DNA from: an uncultured Chloroflexales bacterium | GTDB lineage: Bacteria > Chloroflexota > Chloroflexia > Chloroflexales > Chloroflexaceae | Direction: 5' to 3' | DNA length: 34,399 nucleotides | Assembly: GCA_937967405.1 (NCBI GenBank) | Contig: CALCJV010000130.1 | Span: 1 to 34,399 of the forward strand | Shown: piece after piece, positions 10,334 to 21,335 of the stretch | Numbering within the stretch: the stretch's first letter is position 1 | Layout of the letters: each line of letters starts with the position of its first letter | Position numbers and translations under genes: made by a program | The notes under the pieces: model-generated | What the model was told of the DNA's origin: nothing | What the model saw: only the letters and a program-made list of their open reading frames with translations | The model's database searches: none

Positions 10334-10367
10334 AGCCGTGTCGGTGACACGGCTTTTGCTTTGCTTT
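10334..10367 (+). terminator. Rho-independent terminator of the HU gene
   Basis: A 9-bp stem AGCCGTGTC (10334-10342) / GACACGGCT (10346-10354) with a GGT loop is followed by the T-rich tail TTTGCTTTGCTTT. It lies between the HU gene and the convergent treY end. The remaining 10368-10463 shows no gene. Confidence 0.88.
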
Positions 10368-10463
10368 ACCCACACCCTTACCTGCCAGCCGATGGCCCTA
10401 AGCACGGAAGCCATGCCTTCCCATACCGCAGCAAGCGGAGCCGACCATGCCAGTGATCCAGCT

Positions 10464-13400
10464 CTATCCATCATTGGCGGCCGCGCCCATGACCAACACG
10501 GCCACCGGAAAATGGCGCAGCACTCGCGCAAGGAGCAATTCACCGTCCACGTTTGGGGTGATCTGTTCACCCGTGAATAGGTTCGTCAGGGGAGCAGCGT
10601 GTGCATGCGGCAGGCGCAGCAGCGTATCGCCCCACACCCGCTCGCCCAAGGGCAATACGGGATGCTCCGGCGCATCGGTCAAGGTGACGATCAGGCGCGG
10701 TGCAATTACGGTGATGTGGGTCGCCAGATGGTGGCGTTGGAAGGCAACGACATGGGCCGCGTGGGAGCCTTCGGCATAGAGCGGGGTATAGCCCCCATAG
10801 CGGAACAGATTCGGCTGAGCTTGGCGGAGCTGCAACAGCTTGGCGACCAGAAATAACTTTACGCGCCCATCCTGCCAGTCATCCAATACTTCGCGGGCCA
10901 GCGGCAGCAGCTGTTCCCCTGCCTGCTCAGCGTAAGCGGCCAGCTGGGCAAGAAGCACCTCGCGCCGCACAAAATCCACTGGGCGGCGGTTGTCGGGATC
11001 AACAAGGCTGAAGTCCCACAACTCCGTGCCCTGATAGATGTCCGGCACGCCCGGCACGGTGAGCAGAAGCAACTTCTGGGTCAAGGCATTCAGTTTGCCG
11101 TAGAAGGCCACCTTCTGCCGAAAGCGATCCAGATCAAGGAGAAACCGATTGCGCTGGCGGTCATCAAGGATCGCCTCAACAAACTGGCGCATCGCTGTAT
11201 CGTAGGCCACATTCGGATTGACCCAGCTGGTATGCAGCTTGGCTTCACGGGTGGCTTTCTCCATATAGTTGGTGATGCGGGTACGATACTCGGCAAAGGC
11301 GGGCGTACCCGGCTGTTCCGTATCCCATGTGCCCACCAACGTCTGATAGAGCAGGTACTCGTCGTTGCGATCCGGCAGGGCTTGCCCGTGCCGGTGCTGT
11401 TTGTGCACAACGTTCATGCGGGCCCAACGGTTGATCACGGTGCGCCATTGTTCGGGTAGCTCCGACAACACCGCGAGCCGCGCCCGGACATCCTCGCTAC
11501 GTTTGGTATCGTGCGTCGAGAGCGTTAGCATCGAGTGCCGCCAATGCTCGGCCCGGGTGGTATTGCGCCGATGGAAGGTAGCCACCGCCGTCCCGAAGTG
11601 TTCGGGATGGCCCCCGACTTCGTTTAGGGCCACCAAGCGGTTGTACAGGTAGAAGGCCGTATCCTCTAGCCCTTTGGCCATAACTGGGCTGGTGATCTGC
11701 TGGAACTTCATCACTAGATGAATGAGGCGGGGCTGCACATCGGGGCGGAACTCGCGCAGGTTTTGGAGCGTCAGAGCCTGTTCCAAGAAATCAAACAGCG
11801 CATCGGCAATAATCGGGTTGCGCCGCCGTGCTTCTTGCACGGCCTCCTGCACGAAGGCTTTATCGCGGGCTTGCATCACCCCGTCTTCAGTAACATAAGT
11901 GCGATAGACGGGTAAGCAGGCAATCACCTCGCGCAGGGCAAGGGTGAGCGTATTCAGCGTGAAGTCGCGGTAGCGGCGGTGCGTTTCGGCGATCCGTTCG
12001 AGCTGGTAACTCAGTTCGTAGATTTCGCTCGCCAGTGCGACATTCATGATCTGCTTCTTGGTGCGGTTCACAAGATTGGCAAAATTGTGCTGCTGTTCAG
12101 TAAATTGCTGGTAGAGCCGATCAAAGGCGCGTTCGTTCTGCTGATCAATCAAGATGCCGAGGACTTCATTGAGGAAATCGTAGCCAGTCGTGCCGTGTAC
12201 CGTCCAATCCTGTGGGAGCGGTTCGTTTTCGGAGAGGATTTTCTCGGCAACAACATACAGCGGTAGGCGGGCGTGGGTGCCATAGTGGTCGAGGTGCTGG
12301 GTGAGCCACTCACTCATGGCGGCTTGCACAGTTTGCTCCAGATCATCGGGCAGTTCGCTGTGCTGGCTGGCCAGCAGGGCGAGGATGTGGCGGGTGAGGT
12401 AGGTGATCTGCAACTGCCGAAAGTAGTGCGGCGGGTTCCACAAGCCGTCTGGGTGATCAATGCGTAACCCGCTGGCCTGATAGGTACTCAGCCACGCGAA
12501 GGTAAGATCGTGCGTGGCCGTGAAGACCTGCGGATTCTCCACGCGGATCGCCGCAAGATCGTTGATGTCGAAGAAACGGCGGTAGTTGATCTCCTCCGCC
12601 GCCACGCGCCAAAATGCTAAGCGGTAGGGTTGGGCAGCAATCAGTGCATCAAGTAGGTCAAAGCGTTCTAGCCCTAGACCATCGGCTTCACCATTCAAAC
12701 GCACGAGCACCTGTGCAAGCGTCGCGTGTACGGTGGGACTATCTTGGCAGAGCAGATCAAGGCGACGTTTGATCACTTCTTTCTCGCGGCTCCGTTCGGT
12801 CATCTTATCGGGCGGCAAAGCGGTTGCTTCCGGTAGATAGCTGATCGCGGTGAGGATGCTCAGCAACTCCTGCACATGTGGGTCATCTTGGCCACACGCG
12901 GCCATGAGCTGATCGAGCACGAGCCGCAAGATCAGCTCGTAGGTGCGCGGCTCAAGCGGAAAGGTGTAGTCGTAGTACTTGATCGCAAAGGCTCCAGCGG
13001 CATAGTGCAGGCGCAACTCACCGCGCTCGAGCACATTGCCATACAGATCGCCAAGCACGGGCAACAGCACGCGGTTGTGCAGTTCGGGTTTCTGGGGCAG
13101 CCAGTCAATGTCGAAATAGTGGGCGTAGAACGATGCTTGCCCATTCTCTAACACATCCATCCACCACTGGTTGCGGGTATCGAAGATGCCCATATGGTTG
13201 GGCACAATGTCAAGGATCAGACTCATGCCCCGTTTGCTCAAGGCGGTAGTGAACGCAGCAAAATCGGCATCCGTGCCGAGATCAGGGTTGAGCTGCCGAT
13301 GATCGGCTACATCATAGCCGTGCGGGCTGCCTTTGCGCGGCATCAGCAGCGGTGAAGCATACACATGGCTCACACCCAGCCGGTCAAGGTAGGGAACCAC

Positions 13401-13523
13401 CTGAAGAGCATCTTTTAGGGTGAAGCCAGCGTGCAATTGTAGGCGGTAGGTGGCACGCGGAATCTGCCGCCGCGCCAAGATGGCTTCAGCCAGTTGGTGA
13501 TAATCAGGATGATGAAATGGCAT
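10464..13523 (-). CDS. treY: Malto-oligosyltrehalose synthase
   Basis: GH13 intramolecular transglycosylase that converts the reducing-end alpha-1,4 bond of maltodextrin to alpha,alpha-1,1, giving maltooligosyl-trehalose. TreY signatures are clear: TYRLQLHAGFTLKDA at 25-39, SHVYASPLL near 52, GSPHGYDV near 65, and DIVPNHMG near 105. The nucleophile is D356 in GLRIDHPDGL, the acid E427 in YVVAEKIL, and a later STHDTKRSEDVR motif supplies the third acidic residue. At 1019 aa it is at the long end for the family. AAGGA lies 7 nt before the ATG. It follows glgB after a 159-nt gap containing a stem-loop, so it may be the last operon gene or partly separately expressed. The partner TreZ is not in this window. 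Confidence 0.95.
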   Translation of the reverse strand: MPFHHPDYHQLAEAILARRQIPRATYRLQLHAGFTLKDALQVVPYLDRLGVSHVYASPLLMPRKGSPHGYDVADHRQLNPDLGTDADFAAFTTALSKRGMSLILDIVPNHMGIFDTRNQWWMDVLENGQASFYAHYFDIDWLPQKPELHNRVLLPVLGDLYGNVLERGELRLHYAAGAFAIKYYDYTFPLEPRTYELILRLVLDQLMAACGQDDPHVQELLSILTAISYLPEATALPPDKMTERSREKEVIKRRLDLLCQDSPTVHATLAQVLVRLNGEADGLGLERFDLLDALIAAQPYRLAFWRVAAEEINYRRFFDINDLAAIRVENPQVFTATHDLTFAWLSTYQASGLRIDHPDGLWNPPHYFRQLQITYLTRHILALLASQHSELPDDLEQTVQAAMSEWLTQHLDHYGTHARLPLYVVAEKILSENEPLPQDWTVHGTTGYDFLNEVLGILIDQQNERAFDRLYQQFTEQQHNFANLVNRTKKQIMNVALASEIYELSYQLERIAETHRRYRDFTLNTLTLALREVIACLPVYRTYVTEDGVMQARDKAFVQEAVQEARRRNPIIADALFDFLEQALTLQNLREFRPDVQPRLIHLVMKFQQITSPVMAKGLEDTAFYLYNRLVALNEVGGHPEHFGTAVATFHRRNTTRAEHWRHSMLTLSTHDTKRSEDVRARLAVLSELPEQWRTVINRWARMNVVHKQHRHGQALPDRNDEYLLYQTLVGTWDTEQPGTPAFAEYRTRITNYMEKATREAKLHTSWVNPNVAYDTAMRQFVEAILDDRQRNRFLLDLDRFRQKVAFYGKLNALTQKLLLLTVPGVPDIYQGTELWDFSLVDPDNRRPVDFVRREVLLAQLAAYAEQAGEQLLPLAREVLDDWQDGRVKLFLVAKLLQLRQAQPNLFRYGGYTPLYAEGSHAAHVVAFQRHHLATHITVIAPRLIVTLTDAPEHPVLPLGERVWGDTLLRLPHAHAAPLTNLFTGEQITPNVDGELLLARVLRHFPVAVLVMGAAANDG

Positions 13524-13617
13524 ATTGTTTCCTTATGGGGAGGTCTCAGATGGAAGGTAGCAGCGCAAGCAAACGACACTCTGGGCACAAGGCGCAGCAG
13601 GGCTACGGCATTTGAGG

Positions 13618-13640
13618 GAGCGGGGTTTGTCGCCCCGCTC
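13618..13640 (-). other. GC-rich stem-loop between glgB and treY
   Basis: GAGCGGGG (13618-13625) pairs with CCCCGCTC (13633-13640) across a 7-nt loop. There is no T run on either strand, so it is more likely an mRNA processing, stabilising or attenuation element than a full intrinsic terminator. Confidence 0.45.
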
Positions 13641-13682
13641 GCCCTGCCTGCTCATCGCCTTACACCCGTCACAGCCGCTGGG

Positions 13683-15665
13683 TTAGCACCCATTCACGAA
13701 GAACACCCCTGCAAGCGGCGGGAGCACAATGTTGAGCCGGAAGGGCCGCCCGTGATGTTCAATGTGTTCGGCGGTTGTGCCGCCGGCATTACCCATCCCA
13801 CTGCCGCCATACTCGCCGCCGTCGCTGTTCAGCACCTCACGCCAGTAGCCCCCACACGGCACGCCGACTAGATACCCCTCACGCGGCACAGGCGTGAAGT
13901 TGAATGCACCAACAACAATCGTGTTGGTAGTTTTACCGCGCCGCAGCAGGGTGATTGTGCTGCTATCAGCATCGTTGCAGTCAATCCATTCAAAGCTCTG
14001 AGGATCGTTGTCTAGCTCGTGCATGGCTGGCTCATACTTGTAGAAGCGGTTCAAGTCTTCAACCCAGAGCTGTACGCCACGATGCAAGGGAAAATCGAGC
14101 AGGTTCCAATCAAGCGACACCTCGTGATACCATTCGTTCCACTGGGCAATCTCGCCGCCCATAAAGAACAGCTTCTTACCCGTCTGGGCATACATATACG
14201 CAAACAAGAGGCGAAGGTTGGCAAACTTCTGCCACAGATCGCCGGGCATTTTGCCCAGCAGCGAGCCTTTGCCATGCACCACTTCATCGTGCGAGAGCGG
14301 CAGCATAAAGTTCTCGTGATAGGCATACAGCATGCGGAAGGTCAGTTCATTGTGGTGATAGCGACGGTAGATTGGATCGCGGCTCATGTAGCTGAGCGTG
14401 TCATGCATCCAGCCCATATCCCACTTGAAGCCAAAGCCTAGCCCACCCAGATAGGTTGGACGCGACACCATGCCCCATGCGGTTGATTCTTCGGCAATCG
14501 TCTGGGTATCGGGGAAATTCTTGTACACGGCTTCGTTGAATTCGCGCAGGAAGCTGATGGCTTCGAGATTCTCGTTGCCACCATATTCATTCGGCATCCA
14601 CTCACCCGGCTGGCGCGAGTAGTCGAGGTAGAGCATCGAAGCAACGGCATCGACGCGCAGTCCATCAATGTGGTACTTATCCAGCCAGAACATGGCACTG
14701 CTAATCAAGAAGCTCCGCACTTCATGCCGCCCATAGTTGAAGATGTAGCTATTCCAATCAGGATGCCAGCCCTTTTCGCGGTAGGCGTGCTCGTAGAGGT
14801 GGGTGCCATCGAAGTAGCCCAAGCTATGCCCATCGCTGGGGAAGTGCGATGGAACCCAATCAAGGATCACGCCAATCCCGTGCTGGTGCAGATAATCGAC
14901 GAGATACATAAAATCTTGCGGCGTGCCGAAGCGACTGGTGGGGGCAAAGTAGCCCGTTGTTTGGTAGCCCCACGAGCCATAGAAGGGGTGTTCCATAATC
15001 GGCAAGAACTCGACGTGGGTGAAGTTCATCCGGTTGACATATTCAGCGAGGCGCACGGCCAGCTCGCGGTAGGTCAGGGCGCGGTTGTTTTCTTCGGGCA
15101 CGCGCATCCATGAACCGATATGCACTTCGTAGACTGCCATCGGGGCACTCTGGCTATTGTAGCGGTGGCGATTCTGCATCCACTCCTGATCGTTCCATGT
15201 GTAATCCATTTGCCACACCACCGACGCAGTGCGCGGCGGGGTTTCATGGAAGAAGCCATACGGGTCAGCGCGTTCAGAAGCATAGCCATTGTAGCGCGAG
15301 GCGATGTGATATTTGTAGAGCGTGCCATGCCCGACATCGGGCACGAACCCTTCCCAAATGCCTGATGAGCCACGCGGCTGTAAGGTGTGCGTGCCGGGGG
15401 CCCAGTGGTTGAAGTCACCAATCACGGAGACGCGCTCGGCATTCGGGGCCCACACCGCAAAGTACGTGCCGGTCACTCCCTCAACTGTCATGGGGTGTGC
15501 GCCGAGCTTATCATACATGCGCTGGTGCTTGCCTCCGTTGAATAAATACAGGTCATCTTCAGAAAGGCGGCTAACTCTGCTGACAACAATTTCAGGCGAT
15601 TGCGCTAAAGTTACCGGGATCGGTTCGGATACATTTCCAGTTTTGGTCAATTTCGTCGTCATCAT
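13683..15665 (-). CDS. glgB: 1,4-alpha-glucan branching enzyme
   Basis: Introduces alpha-1,6 branches into linear alpha-glucan. The 660 aa comprise an N-terminal about 40-residue leader, a CBM48 module (about 50-145, with [18 protein letters not shown]), a GH13 catalytic barrel and a C-terminal beta domain. The nucleophile is D339 in GLRVDAV, the acid E392 in IAEES, and the [13 protein letters not shown] motif supplies the transition-state aspartate. It has one N-terminal CBM48 rather than the tandem N1-N2 of E. coli GlgB. The start ATG overlaps the treS/mak stop by 4 nt (ATGA), showing tight coupling. In the GlgE pathway this enzyme branches the polymer made by GlgE. Confidence 0.96.
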   Translation of the reverse strand: MMTTKLTKTGNVSEPIPVTLAQSPEIVVSRVSRLSEDDLYLFNGGKHQRMYDKLGAHPMTVEGVTGTYFAVWAPNAERVSVIGDFNHWAPGTHTLQPRGSSGIWEGFVPDVGHGTLYKYHIASRYNGYASERADPYGFFHETPPRTASVVWQMDYTWNDQEWMQNRHRYNSQSAPMAVYEVHIGSWMRVPEENNRALTYRELAVRLAEYVNRMNFTHVEFLPIMEHPFYGSWGYQTTGYFAPTSRFGTPQDFMYLVDYLHQHGIGVILDWVPSHFPSDGHSLGYFDGTHLYEHAYREKGWHPDWNSYIFNYGRHEVRSFLISSAMFWLDKYHIDGLRVDAVASMLYLDYSRQPGEWMPNEYGGNENLEAISFLREFNEAVYKNFPDTQTIAEESTAWGMVSRPTYLGGLGFGFKWDMGWMHDTLSYMSRDPIYRRYHHNELTFRMLYAYHENFMLPLSHDEVVHGKGSLLGKMPGDLWQKFANLRLLFAYMYAQTGKKLFFMGGEIAQWNEWYHEVSLDWNLLDFPLHRGVQLWVEDLNRFYKYEPAMHELDNDPQSFEWIDCNDADSSTITLLRRGKTTNTIVVGAFNFTPVPREGYLVGVPCGGYWREVLNSDGGEYGGSGMGNAGGTTAEHIEHHGRPFRLNIVLPPLAGVFFVNGC

Positions 15666-18600
15666 ATGCCTCCATGTGATTGTGGGGATTGTGCATCGGC
15701 TTGGGCAGGGGCAGCAGCAGGCGCATCAGGAGCCGAGTATTCCTGACTGGTCAAAATGTGGCGGACAGCCAGCATCGGCAGGTACAGCCAGTGCGGGCGA
15801 TTATTGAGTTCATAGCCGACTTCGTAGATCGCTTTGTCGAGGACAAAGGTGGTTAAGAGCAAATCCTGTTCAGCCTCACGACGAGGCACAAATGGTGCAT
15901 CGCCACAGACATCGAGATAGGCTTGCAGGAACACGGCCGCAACGTGGCGATACCAGAAGTCGGCCCACGGCGCATGCGTTGCAAATTGATCATCGGGCAG
16001 TGCGCCGCGATCTACGGCTTCGTTGAGGGCCGTATAGGCCGCGTAGTGGAAGGAGCGCAACATACCGGCGACATCTTGCATGGCGAGGCGTTTGCGGCGG
16101 CGATCTGCGAGGCTGCGGGACGGTTCGCCTTCGAAATCTATGATCAAGAAATCGTTGCCCGTGAAGAGGACTTGCCCCAAGTGGTAATCGCCGTGGCAGC
16201 GAATGCGTGGCACGGTGATGCGCGTCTGCAAGATACCTTGCAGGTAATCGAGCAGTTGATCTTCGTGTTGCAGCAGCCAGTGCGCTTCGGCCTGTAGCTC
16301 GCTACTCAAGTGCGGGATTGATTTGCGGAGCATTTGCATCACGAGCGTGATCTGGGTCCGCATACTCTGATACAGCGAACGTTGGGTCTGAGGGGTATGC
16401 GGCTCTGGGGCAAAAGCCGGATCGTGCCGATCTGCGGCGAGCGCAAGGTGCAATTCACCGGTGCGCTGCCCCAGCAGGCGGGCCATCTCTAGGTAGTGCC
16501 CAATGTAGACTTGCTCGGCTGTGGCCACATCGGGCGTGTAGTCAGGCGTATCAGTGGCTGCGGCCGCGTGGGCCCGTACCGTTGCGCGGAGGGTGGCGGG
16601 CACCGCTGGAATAGGCGTGCCCGGTGGCAGCGTAAGCACCCGGTCAAAATACGTGCTGAGTTCATCCAATGTATACCGCCACGCATCGCCCTGATTGGGC
16701 ACAAACTGCTGCAAGACAGCCAGCACCGCTGGCACACCGCGCTGCGGGCGATACTCGATGGTTCCGGCTAGCTGGGGCGTATGGGCAAAGTGTTGGCGTT
16801 CAGTCAGGAAGCGGCCCATCTCCACTTCAGGGTTGAGACCTTCTTCAACGCGGCGTAGCAACTTCAGCACAAACCGATCCCCGTACACAATCGAGGTATT
16901 GCTCTGCTCGACACCAAGCAGCGACGGGCTGAGGCTACTGGTTGTATCGCTTCCAAGCAGGAGCTTAAACTGGGTGCCCGGCTCAGCGACGACGCTGCCA
17001 CTCTGCGCCGGAAACACGCGCCGCGTGGCGATGGCTGTGAGCGGGAGCAACGAGAAGCTCCGCTCGTAGAGGGCATCATACAGCACACCCGCTGTAGCCA
17101 TCGCCGCTGTGCCCGCTGGGCCATTCCCATTGACGTGCACGCGAGCAATCACGACATCCGGCAGATCGGACAGCACCCGCTCAGCGGCCCCGCCACTGGC
17201 ATAGGTCATCGGCAGAGCATACGTCTGCGGATCGCCACTGGTGTAGGCCACCCGTACCAGCAGCAGGTAGCTGGTCATATTATCGTGGCTCATCCGAATC
17301 GTGTCCGTCAATTCGACATGCTGGATCGTGCGGGCTTTGCCGCCAAACCAGCGACGCGACTGGAGGTAGGCGGGTAGCGCGGCTTCGAGCATGGCTCGCG
17401 GCTTATCGTGCAACACCTGTTCCCAGCTTCCCGCCACCGTGATCAGGGGCAGGGTGCCCCCTTCAGGAGCATCAGGGTCACGCTCGGTACGGCGCGGCTG
17501 GAGCATGAACCAGTAGAATGAGTGCGGCCCAAGCGTGAGGAAGTAAGGCAGATCGCCGATGGCGGGAAAGGGCGTGTGCCCAAACATCTCAATCGGGGTC
17601 AGGTTCTTGTAGTCGCTCAGGTCAAGCTCAACGGCTTGCGTAAAGCGCGACAAGTTGGCAACCACCAGAATAAGCTCATCCTCGTACTCGCGCAGGAAGG
17701 CGAGCACCTTGCGGTTGTCGGGATTGAGAAAGCTGATCCGGCCCCGCCCAAACGCACGGTGACGCTTCCGCATGCGGATCATGCGCTTCATCCACCACAG
17801 CAGCGAGTAGGGGTTGTTCTGCTGTGCTTCCACATTGACGGTCTCGTAATGATATTCGGGGTCAATAATGATCGGCAGGTAGAGCTTCTGCGGGTTGGCT
17901 TGCGAGAAGCCCGCGTTGCGGTCAGAACTCCACTGCATGGGCGTGCGGACTGCATTGCGATCCGCGAGGTAGAAGTTATCGCCCATGCCGATCTCATCGC
18001 CGTAGTAGAGAACCGGCGAGCCGGGCATAGAGAACAGCAGCCCATTGAGCAACTCGATCCGCCGCCGATTGTTGCCGAGCAGGGGGGCAAGCCGTCGCCG
18101 GATGCCGACATTAATGCGAGCTTGCGGGTCTTGGGCGTACATCCGGTACATATAGTCGCGGTCTTCATCCGTCACCATTTCGAGCGTGAGTTCATCGTGG
18201 TTGCGGAGAAACAACGCCCACTGGCAGCCATCAGGGATGGGCGGAGTTTGGCGCAGAATGTCAATGATTGGGAAGCTATCTTCCATATGCACCGACATGA
18301 ACAGGCGTGGCATGAGCGGGAAGTGAAACGCCATATGGCACTCATCACCGTCGCCAAAGTAGGCGACAGCATCTTCGGGCCATTGGTTGGCTTCGGCGAG
18401 CAGCATCCGGTTTTCATACCGCGCATCAATGTGGGCCCGTAGCCGTTTGAGAAAGGCATGCGTTTCCGGCAAGTTCTCGCAGTTCGTCCCTTCGCGCTCA
18501 TACAGGTAGGGCACAGCATCGAGGCGTAGCCCATCCACGCCCAGATCAAACCAGAACTCAAGCAGCTCTAGCACTGCTGCCTGCACCTGCGGATTATCAA

Positions 18601-19165
18601 AGTTTAGGTCGGGCTGGTGGGCGAAGAAGCGGTGCCAGTAGTAGGCATTGGCCACAGGGTCCCACGTCCAGTTGGAGCGTTCGGTATCGGTAAAGATGAT
18701 CCGCGCATCGCTGTAGCGATCCGGTGTATCACTCCACACGTAGAAGTTGCGTTCGGGGCTATCCGGCGGGGCGTGGCGGGCGCGTTGAAACCATGGATGC
18801 TGATCGGAGGTGTGGTTAATCACCAGTTCGGTAATCACCTTCAGCCCGCGTGCATGCGCCGCCGCAACGAAGGCCTTGAAATCATCGAGGGTGCCATACA
18901 TCGGGTTGATGTCGGTGTAGTTGGCAATATCGTAGCCGTCGTCACGCAGAGGCGAAGGCGAGAAGGGCAGCAGCCAGATCGCGGTAATCCCCAGATCACG
19001 CAGGTAATCGAGGCGGCTCGTCAACCCGCGAAAGTCGCCGATCCCATCGGCGTTGCTATCGCTGAACGCCCGCACGTGCACTTCATAAATAATGGCATCT
19101 TTATACCAATCTGGCTCTTCATTGACATTCGGCCCACTCACCAGTTCAGATTGGGGCATACTCAT
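15662..19165 (-). CDS. treS: Trehalose synthase / maltokinase fusion
   Basis: Bifunctional protein of about 1167 aa. The N-terminal GH13 domain (about 20-570) interconverts trehalose and maltose: it has [22 protein letters not shown], the [14 protein letters not shown] nucleophile motif, the [28 protein letters not shown] block typical of TreS, and [13 protein letters not shown]. The C-terminal domain (from about 610) is a maltokinase (Pep2/Mak) with the cap motif [13 protein letters not shown] and kinase motifs [12 protein letters not shown] and LIIDFEGEP, making maltose-1-phosphate for GlgE. ATG 19165 is chosen because GAGGA lies 9 nt upstream; the ATG at 19174 has no spacing to that site. 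It is fused as in many GlgE clusters and lies between glgE and glgB. Confidence 0.95.
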   Translation of the reverse strand: MSMPQSELVSGPNVNEEPDWYKDAIIYEVHVRAFSDSNADGIGDFRGLTSRLDYLRDLGITAIWLLPFSPSPLRDDGYDIANYTDINPMYGTLDDFKAFVAAAHARGLKVITELVINHTSDQHPWFQRARHAPPDSPERNFYVWSDTPDRYSDARIIFTDTERSNWTWDPVANAYYWHRFFAHQPDLNFDNPQVQAAVLELLEFWFDLGVDGLRLDAVPYLYEREGTNCENLPETHAFLKRLRAHIDARYENRMLLAEANQWPEDAVAYFGDGDECHMAFHFPLMPRLFMSVHMEDSFPIIDILRQTPPIPDGCQWALFLRNHDELTLEMVTDEDRDYMYRMYAQDPQARINVGIRRRLAPLLGNNRRRIELLNGLLFSMPGSPVLYYGDEIGMGDNFYLADRNAVRTPMQWSSDRNAGFSQANPQKLYLPIIIDPEYHYETVNVEAQQNNPYSLLWWMKRMIRMRKRHRAFGRGRISFLNPDNRKVLAFLREYEDELILVVANLSRFTQAVELDLSDYKNLTPIEMFGHTPFPAIGDLPYFLTLGPHSFYWFMLQPRRTERDPDAPEGGTLPLITVAGSWEQVLHDKPRAMLEAALPAYLQSRRWFGGKARTIQHVELTDTIRMSHDNMTSYLLLVRVAYTSGDPQTYALPMTYASGGAAERVLSDLPDVVIARVHVNGNGPAGTAAMATAGVLYDALYERSFSLLPLTAIATRRVFPAQSGSVVAEPGTQFKLLLGSDTTSSLSPSLLGVEQSNTSIVYGDRFVLKLLRRVEEGLNPEVEMGRFLTERQHFAHTPQLAGTIEYRPQRGVPAVLAVLQQFVPNQGDAWRYTLDELSTYFDRVLTLPPGTPIPAVPATLRATVRAHAAAATDTPDYTPDVATAEQVYIGHYLEMARLLGQRTGELHLALAADRHDPAFAPEPHTPQTQRSLYQSMRTQITLVMQMLRKSIPHLSSELQAEAHWLLQHEDQLLDYLQGILQTRITVPRIRCHGDYHLGQVLFTGNDFLIIDFEGEPSRSLADRRRKRLAMQDVAGMLRSFHYAAYTALNEAVDRGALPDDQFATHAPWADFWYRHVAAVFLQAYLDVCGDAPFVPRREAEQDLLLTTFVLDKAIYEVGYELNNRPHWLYLPMLAVRHILTSQEYSAPDAPAAAPAQADAQSPQSHGGI

Positions 19166-19194
19166 TGGGCACATTCCTCTCTAGGCTCACTGCC

Positions 19195-19224
19195 CCCCTG
19201 CTTAAGCCTAGCTCTGAGCAGGGG
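19195..19224 (-). other. Stem-loop between glgE and treS/mak
   Basis: CCCCTGCT (19195-19202) pairs perfectly with AGCAGGGG (19217-19224) across a 14-nt loop, within the 77-nt intercistronic gap. There is no T run. A role in setting relative expression or mRNA stability is inferred. Confidence 0.45.
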
Positions 19225-19242
19225 CAGGGTGGGCCGTCCAGC

Positions 19243-21204
19243 TCAGATGCGGAAAACATGGGCTGGTAGGTGCTGCGGGTTCAGCTCCACATAGTTCCAG
19301 CTATCTGCATTCCACAGGTAGGTCGCATCGGCGAGCAGATCGTGAACATGATACGGGTGCGCGTCAATGCCTAACGCAGCCAGATTCAGCCCAACCCACC
19401 CCGACTGGACGTTGTGGGGATCAAGGCTGACGACGACCACAATGCGGTTGCTGTGATCGTCGGTGTGCTTGCTAAAGCAGATAATCTGCTCGTTATCAGT
19501 AGGGTGAAAGAGCACATTATGATTGCTTTGCAATGCCACGTTGGTGCGCCGAATCTGATTTACGCGGGCAATCAGATCGCGGAGACTGTGCGGCTGGTCA
19601 AGCTCCCAATACCGCAACTGGTACTTCTCTGAGTCAAGATATTCCTCACTGCCCGGCTCGCGTGGGGTGACAATGCCTAGTTCAAAGACTGGCCCGTACA
19701 TCCCATAGTTGGCCGTCATCATCGCGGCAAGGATCAGGCGGATCTTGCAGGCAGGAATGCCGCCGTGCTGCAAGAAGGCATGCAGAATATCGGGGGTGTT
19801 GGGCCAGAAGTTGGGGCGAAAATACTCTTTGACTTCAGTTTGGGTCAGTTCCGTCAGGTACTCCGTCAGTTCATACTTGCTGTTGCGCCACGTAAAGTAG
19901 GTATAGGATTGGGTGAAGCCGAGCTTGGCCAGATTGTACATAATGCGCGGACGGCTGAAGGCTTCGGAGAGAAAGATCACGTCGGGGTGTTTGGCACGGA
20001 TTTCGGCAATCGCCCACTCCCAGAAGCGGAACGACTTGGTGTGTGGGTTGTCTACGCGGAACACCTTCACGCCCTGCTTGATCCAGTAGAGCATGACATC
20101 CCGTAGCTCTTTCCACAGGTTCTCCCAATCATCTGTCTCGAAGTTGATCGGGTAAATATCCTGATACTTCTTGGGAGGATTCTCGGCATACTGGATCGTC
20201 CCATCGGGGCGTTGGCGGAACCAGTCTGGGTGCTTCTTGACCCACGGGTGATCGGGTGAGCACTGAAAGGCAATATCGAGGGCAATCTCCATATTCAGCT
20301 CTTTGGCGCGTTGCACCACCCGCCGGAAGTCATCCAGCGTGCCCAGCTGGGGGTGAATTGCAGTATGCCCACCTGCGGCACTCCCGATAGCCCATGGGCT
20401 ACCGACATCATCCGGCTCAGCTTGGACGCGGTTGTTTTTGCCCTTGCGGAACTGCACCCCAATTGGGTGGATCGGCGGCAAATAGACAATATCAAAGCCC
20501 ATGCTGGCAATGTAGGGCAAGCGGGCTTCGAGATCGGCAAACGTGCCATGCGTATTGGGGGTAGTCGCTGTCGAGCGCGGGAACAGTTCGTACCACGCAC
20601 TAAACCGCGCCCGCTCACGGTCTACCGTCACGGGCAGCTCTTTGGCATAGGTAACCGCATAACGCAGATCGGGGAACCGATTGACGAGTGCCAGTAGGTC
20701 GGGGTTGAGCGCGGCTTGCACCGCTTTGGCTTGGCTGCGGGCATCGCGCAGCTGGCGCACCACACTACTCAAGCGGCGGGCATCGCCCTTCGCGCCTGCA
20801 TCAGTGGCACGCTGCAACGCCTGCTCAACCAAATCAGCACCGATCAGCAGGTCTACGGCTACATCCTGTTCGGCGGCAACCCGCTTGTGCAGATCACGCT
20901 GCCATGTGCGGAAATGATCCACTCGGGCCTGAATGGTGTACAGCATCGTGCCCATTGCACTGGGGTGAAACGTGCCGCGCCAGCGATCATTGCCAAGCGG
21001 TTCCATCTCCGTTGTTTGCCACGTTTTGTCGCCACTGCGCTGATACAGCAACGTGCATGTTAGCGCATCGTGCCCATCCGCAAAAATGTCGGCTTCGACG
21101 ATCACTGGCTCGCCAATGACCCGCTTGATGGGATAGCGACCAGCATTTATTTCTGGCGACACACCTTCAATAATCACTCGCTGCTGTCCGATTTCAGGGA
21201 GCAT
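19243..21204 (-). CDS. glgE: Alpha-1,4-glucan:maltose-1-phosphate maltosyltransferase
   Basis: GH13_3 enzyme that adds maltosyl units from maltose-1-phosphate to the non-reducing end of alpha-1,4-glucan. At 653 aa it matches the family. Visible features are an N-terminal beta-sandwich domain (about 10-110), a helical insertion (about 115-190), SAWYELFPRS at 202-211, YLPPIHPIG at 241-249 and KGKNN, ALDIAFQCSPDHPW near 308-321, the nucleophile D385 in VFRVDNPHTKSF, and the acid E414 in FLSEAFSRP. The ATG at 21204 has AAAGGA 5 nt upstream. It is first in the operon glgE-treS/mak-glgB-treY, driven by the promoter at 21274-21302. The adjacent maltokinase makes its donor substrate. Confidence 0.97.
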   Translation of the reverse strand: MLPEIGQQRVIIEGVSPEINAGRYPIKRVIGEPVIVEADIFADGHDALTCTLLYQRSGDKTWQTTEMEPLGNDRWRGTFHPSAMGTMLYTIQARVDHFRTWQRDLHKRVAAEQDVAVDLLIGADLVEQALQRATDAGAKGDARRLSSVVRQLRDARSQAKAVQAALNPDLLALVNRFPDLRYAVTYAKELPVTVDRERARFSAWYELFPRSTATTPNTHGTFADLEARLPYIASMGFDIVYLPPIHPIGVQFRKGKNNRVQAEPDDVGSPWAIGSAAGGHTAIHPQLGTLDDFRRVVQRAKELNMEIALDIAFQCSPDHPWVKKHPDWFRQRPDGTIQYAENPPKKYQDIYPINFETDDWENLWKELRDVMLYWIKQGVKVFRVDNPHTKSFRFWEWAIAEIRAKHPDVIFLSEAFSRPRIMYNLAKLGFTQSYTYFTWRNSKYELTEYLTELTQTEVKEYFRPNFWPNTPDILHAFLQHGGIPACKIRLILAAMMTANYGMYGPVFELGIVTPREPGSEEYLDSEKYQLRYWELDQPHSLRDLIARVNQIRRTNVALQSNHNVLFHPTDNEQIICFSKHTDDHSNRIVVVVSLDPHNVQSGWVGLNLAALGIDAHPYHVHDLLADATYLWNADSWNYVELNPQHLPAHVFRI

Positions 21205-21273
21205 GGCTTTCCTTTCTTCATTCAGATGCCGATCACGATGCGGAAACGAGTGGGGCTTGCCCTGCTTCTTCCT

Positions 21274-21302
21274 ATAGTACCCAACTGGCTTGGATACGTC
21301 AA
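21274..21302 (-). promoter_or_regulatory. Promoter of the glgE operon
   Basis: On the minus strand, TTGACG (21297-21302) and TACTAT (21274-21279) are separated by exactly 17 bp. Transcription should start near 21267, leaving a leader of about 60 nt to the glgE ATG. Confidence 0.8.
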
Positions 21303-21335
21303 ATGTGAGTGCCCATCGGCAACAGTGGCAGGCGG

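Noticed and set aside
17522..18442. Long open frame of about 306 codons on the plus strand opposite treS/mak
   Set aside because: It mirrors the codon structure of a clearly conserved enzyme on the other strand, has no recognisable motif or ribosome-binding site, and such antisense frames are common at this G+C.
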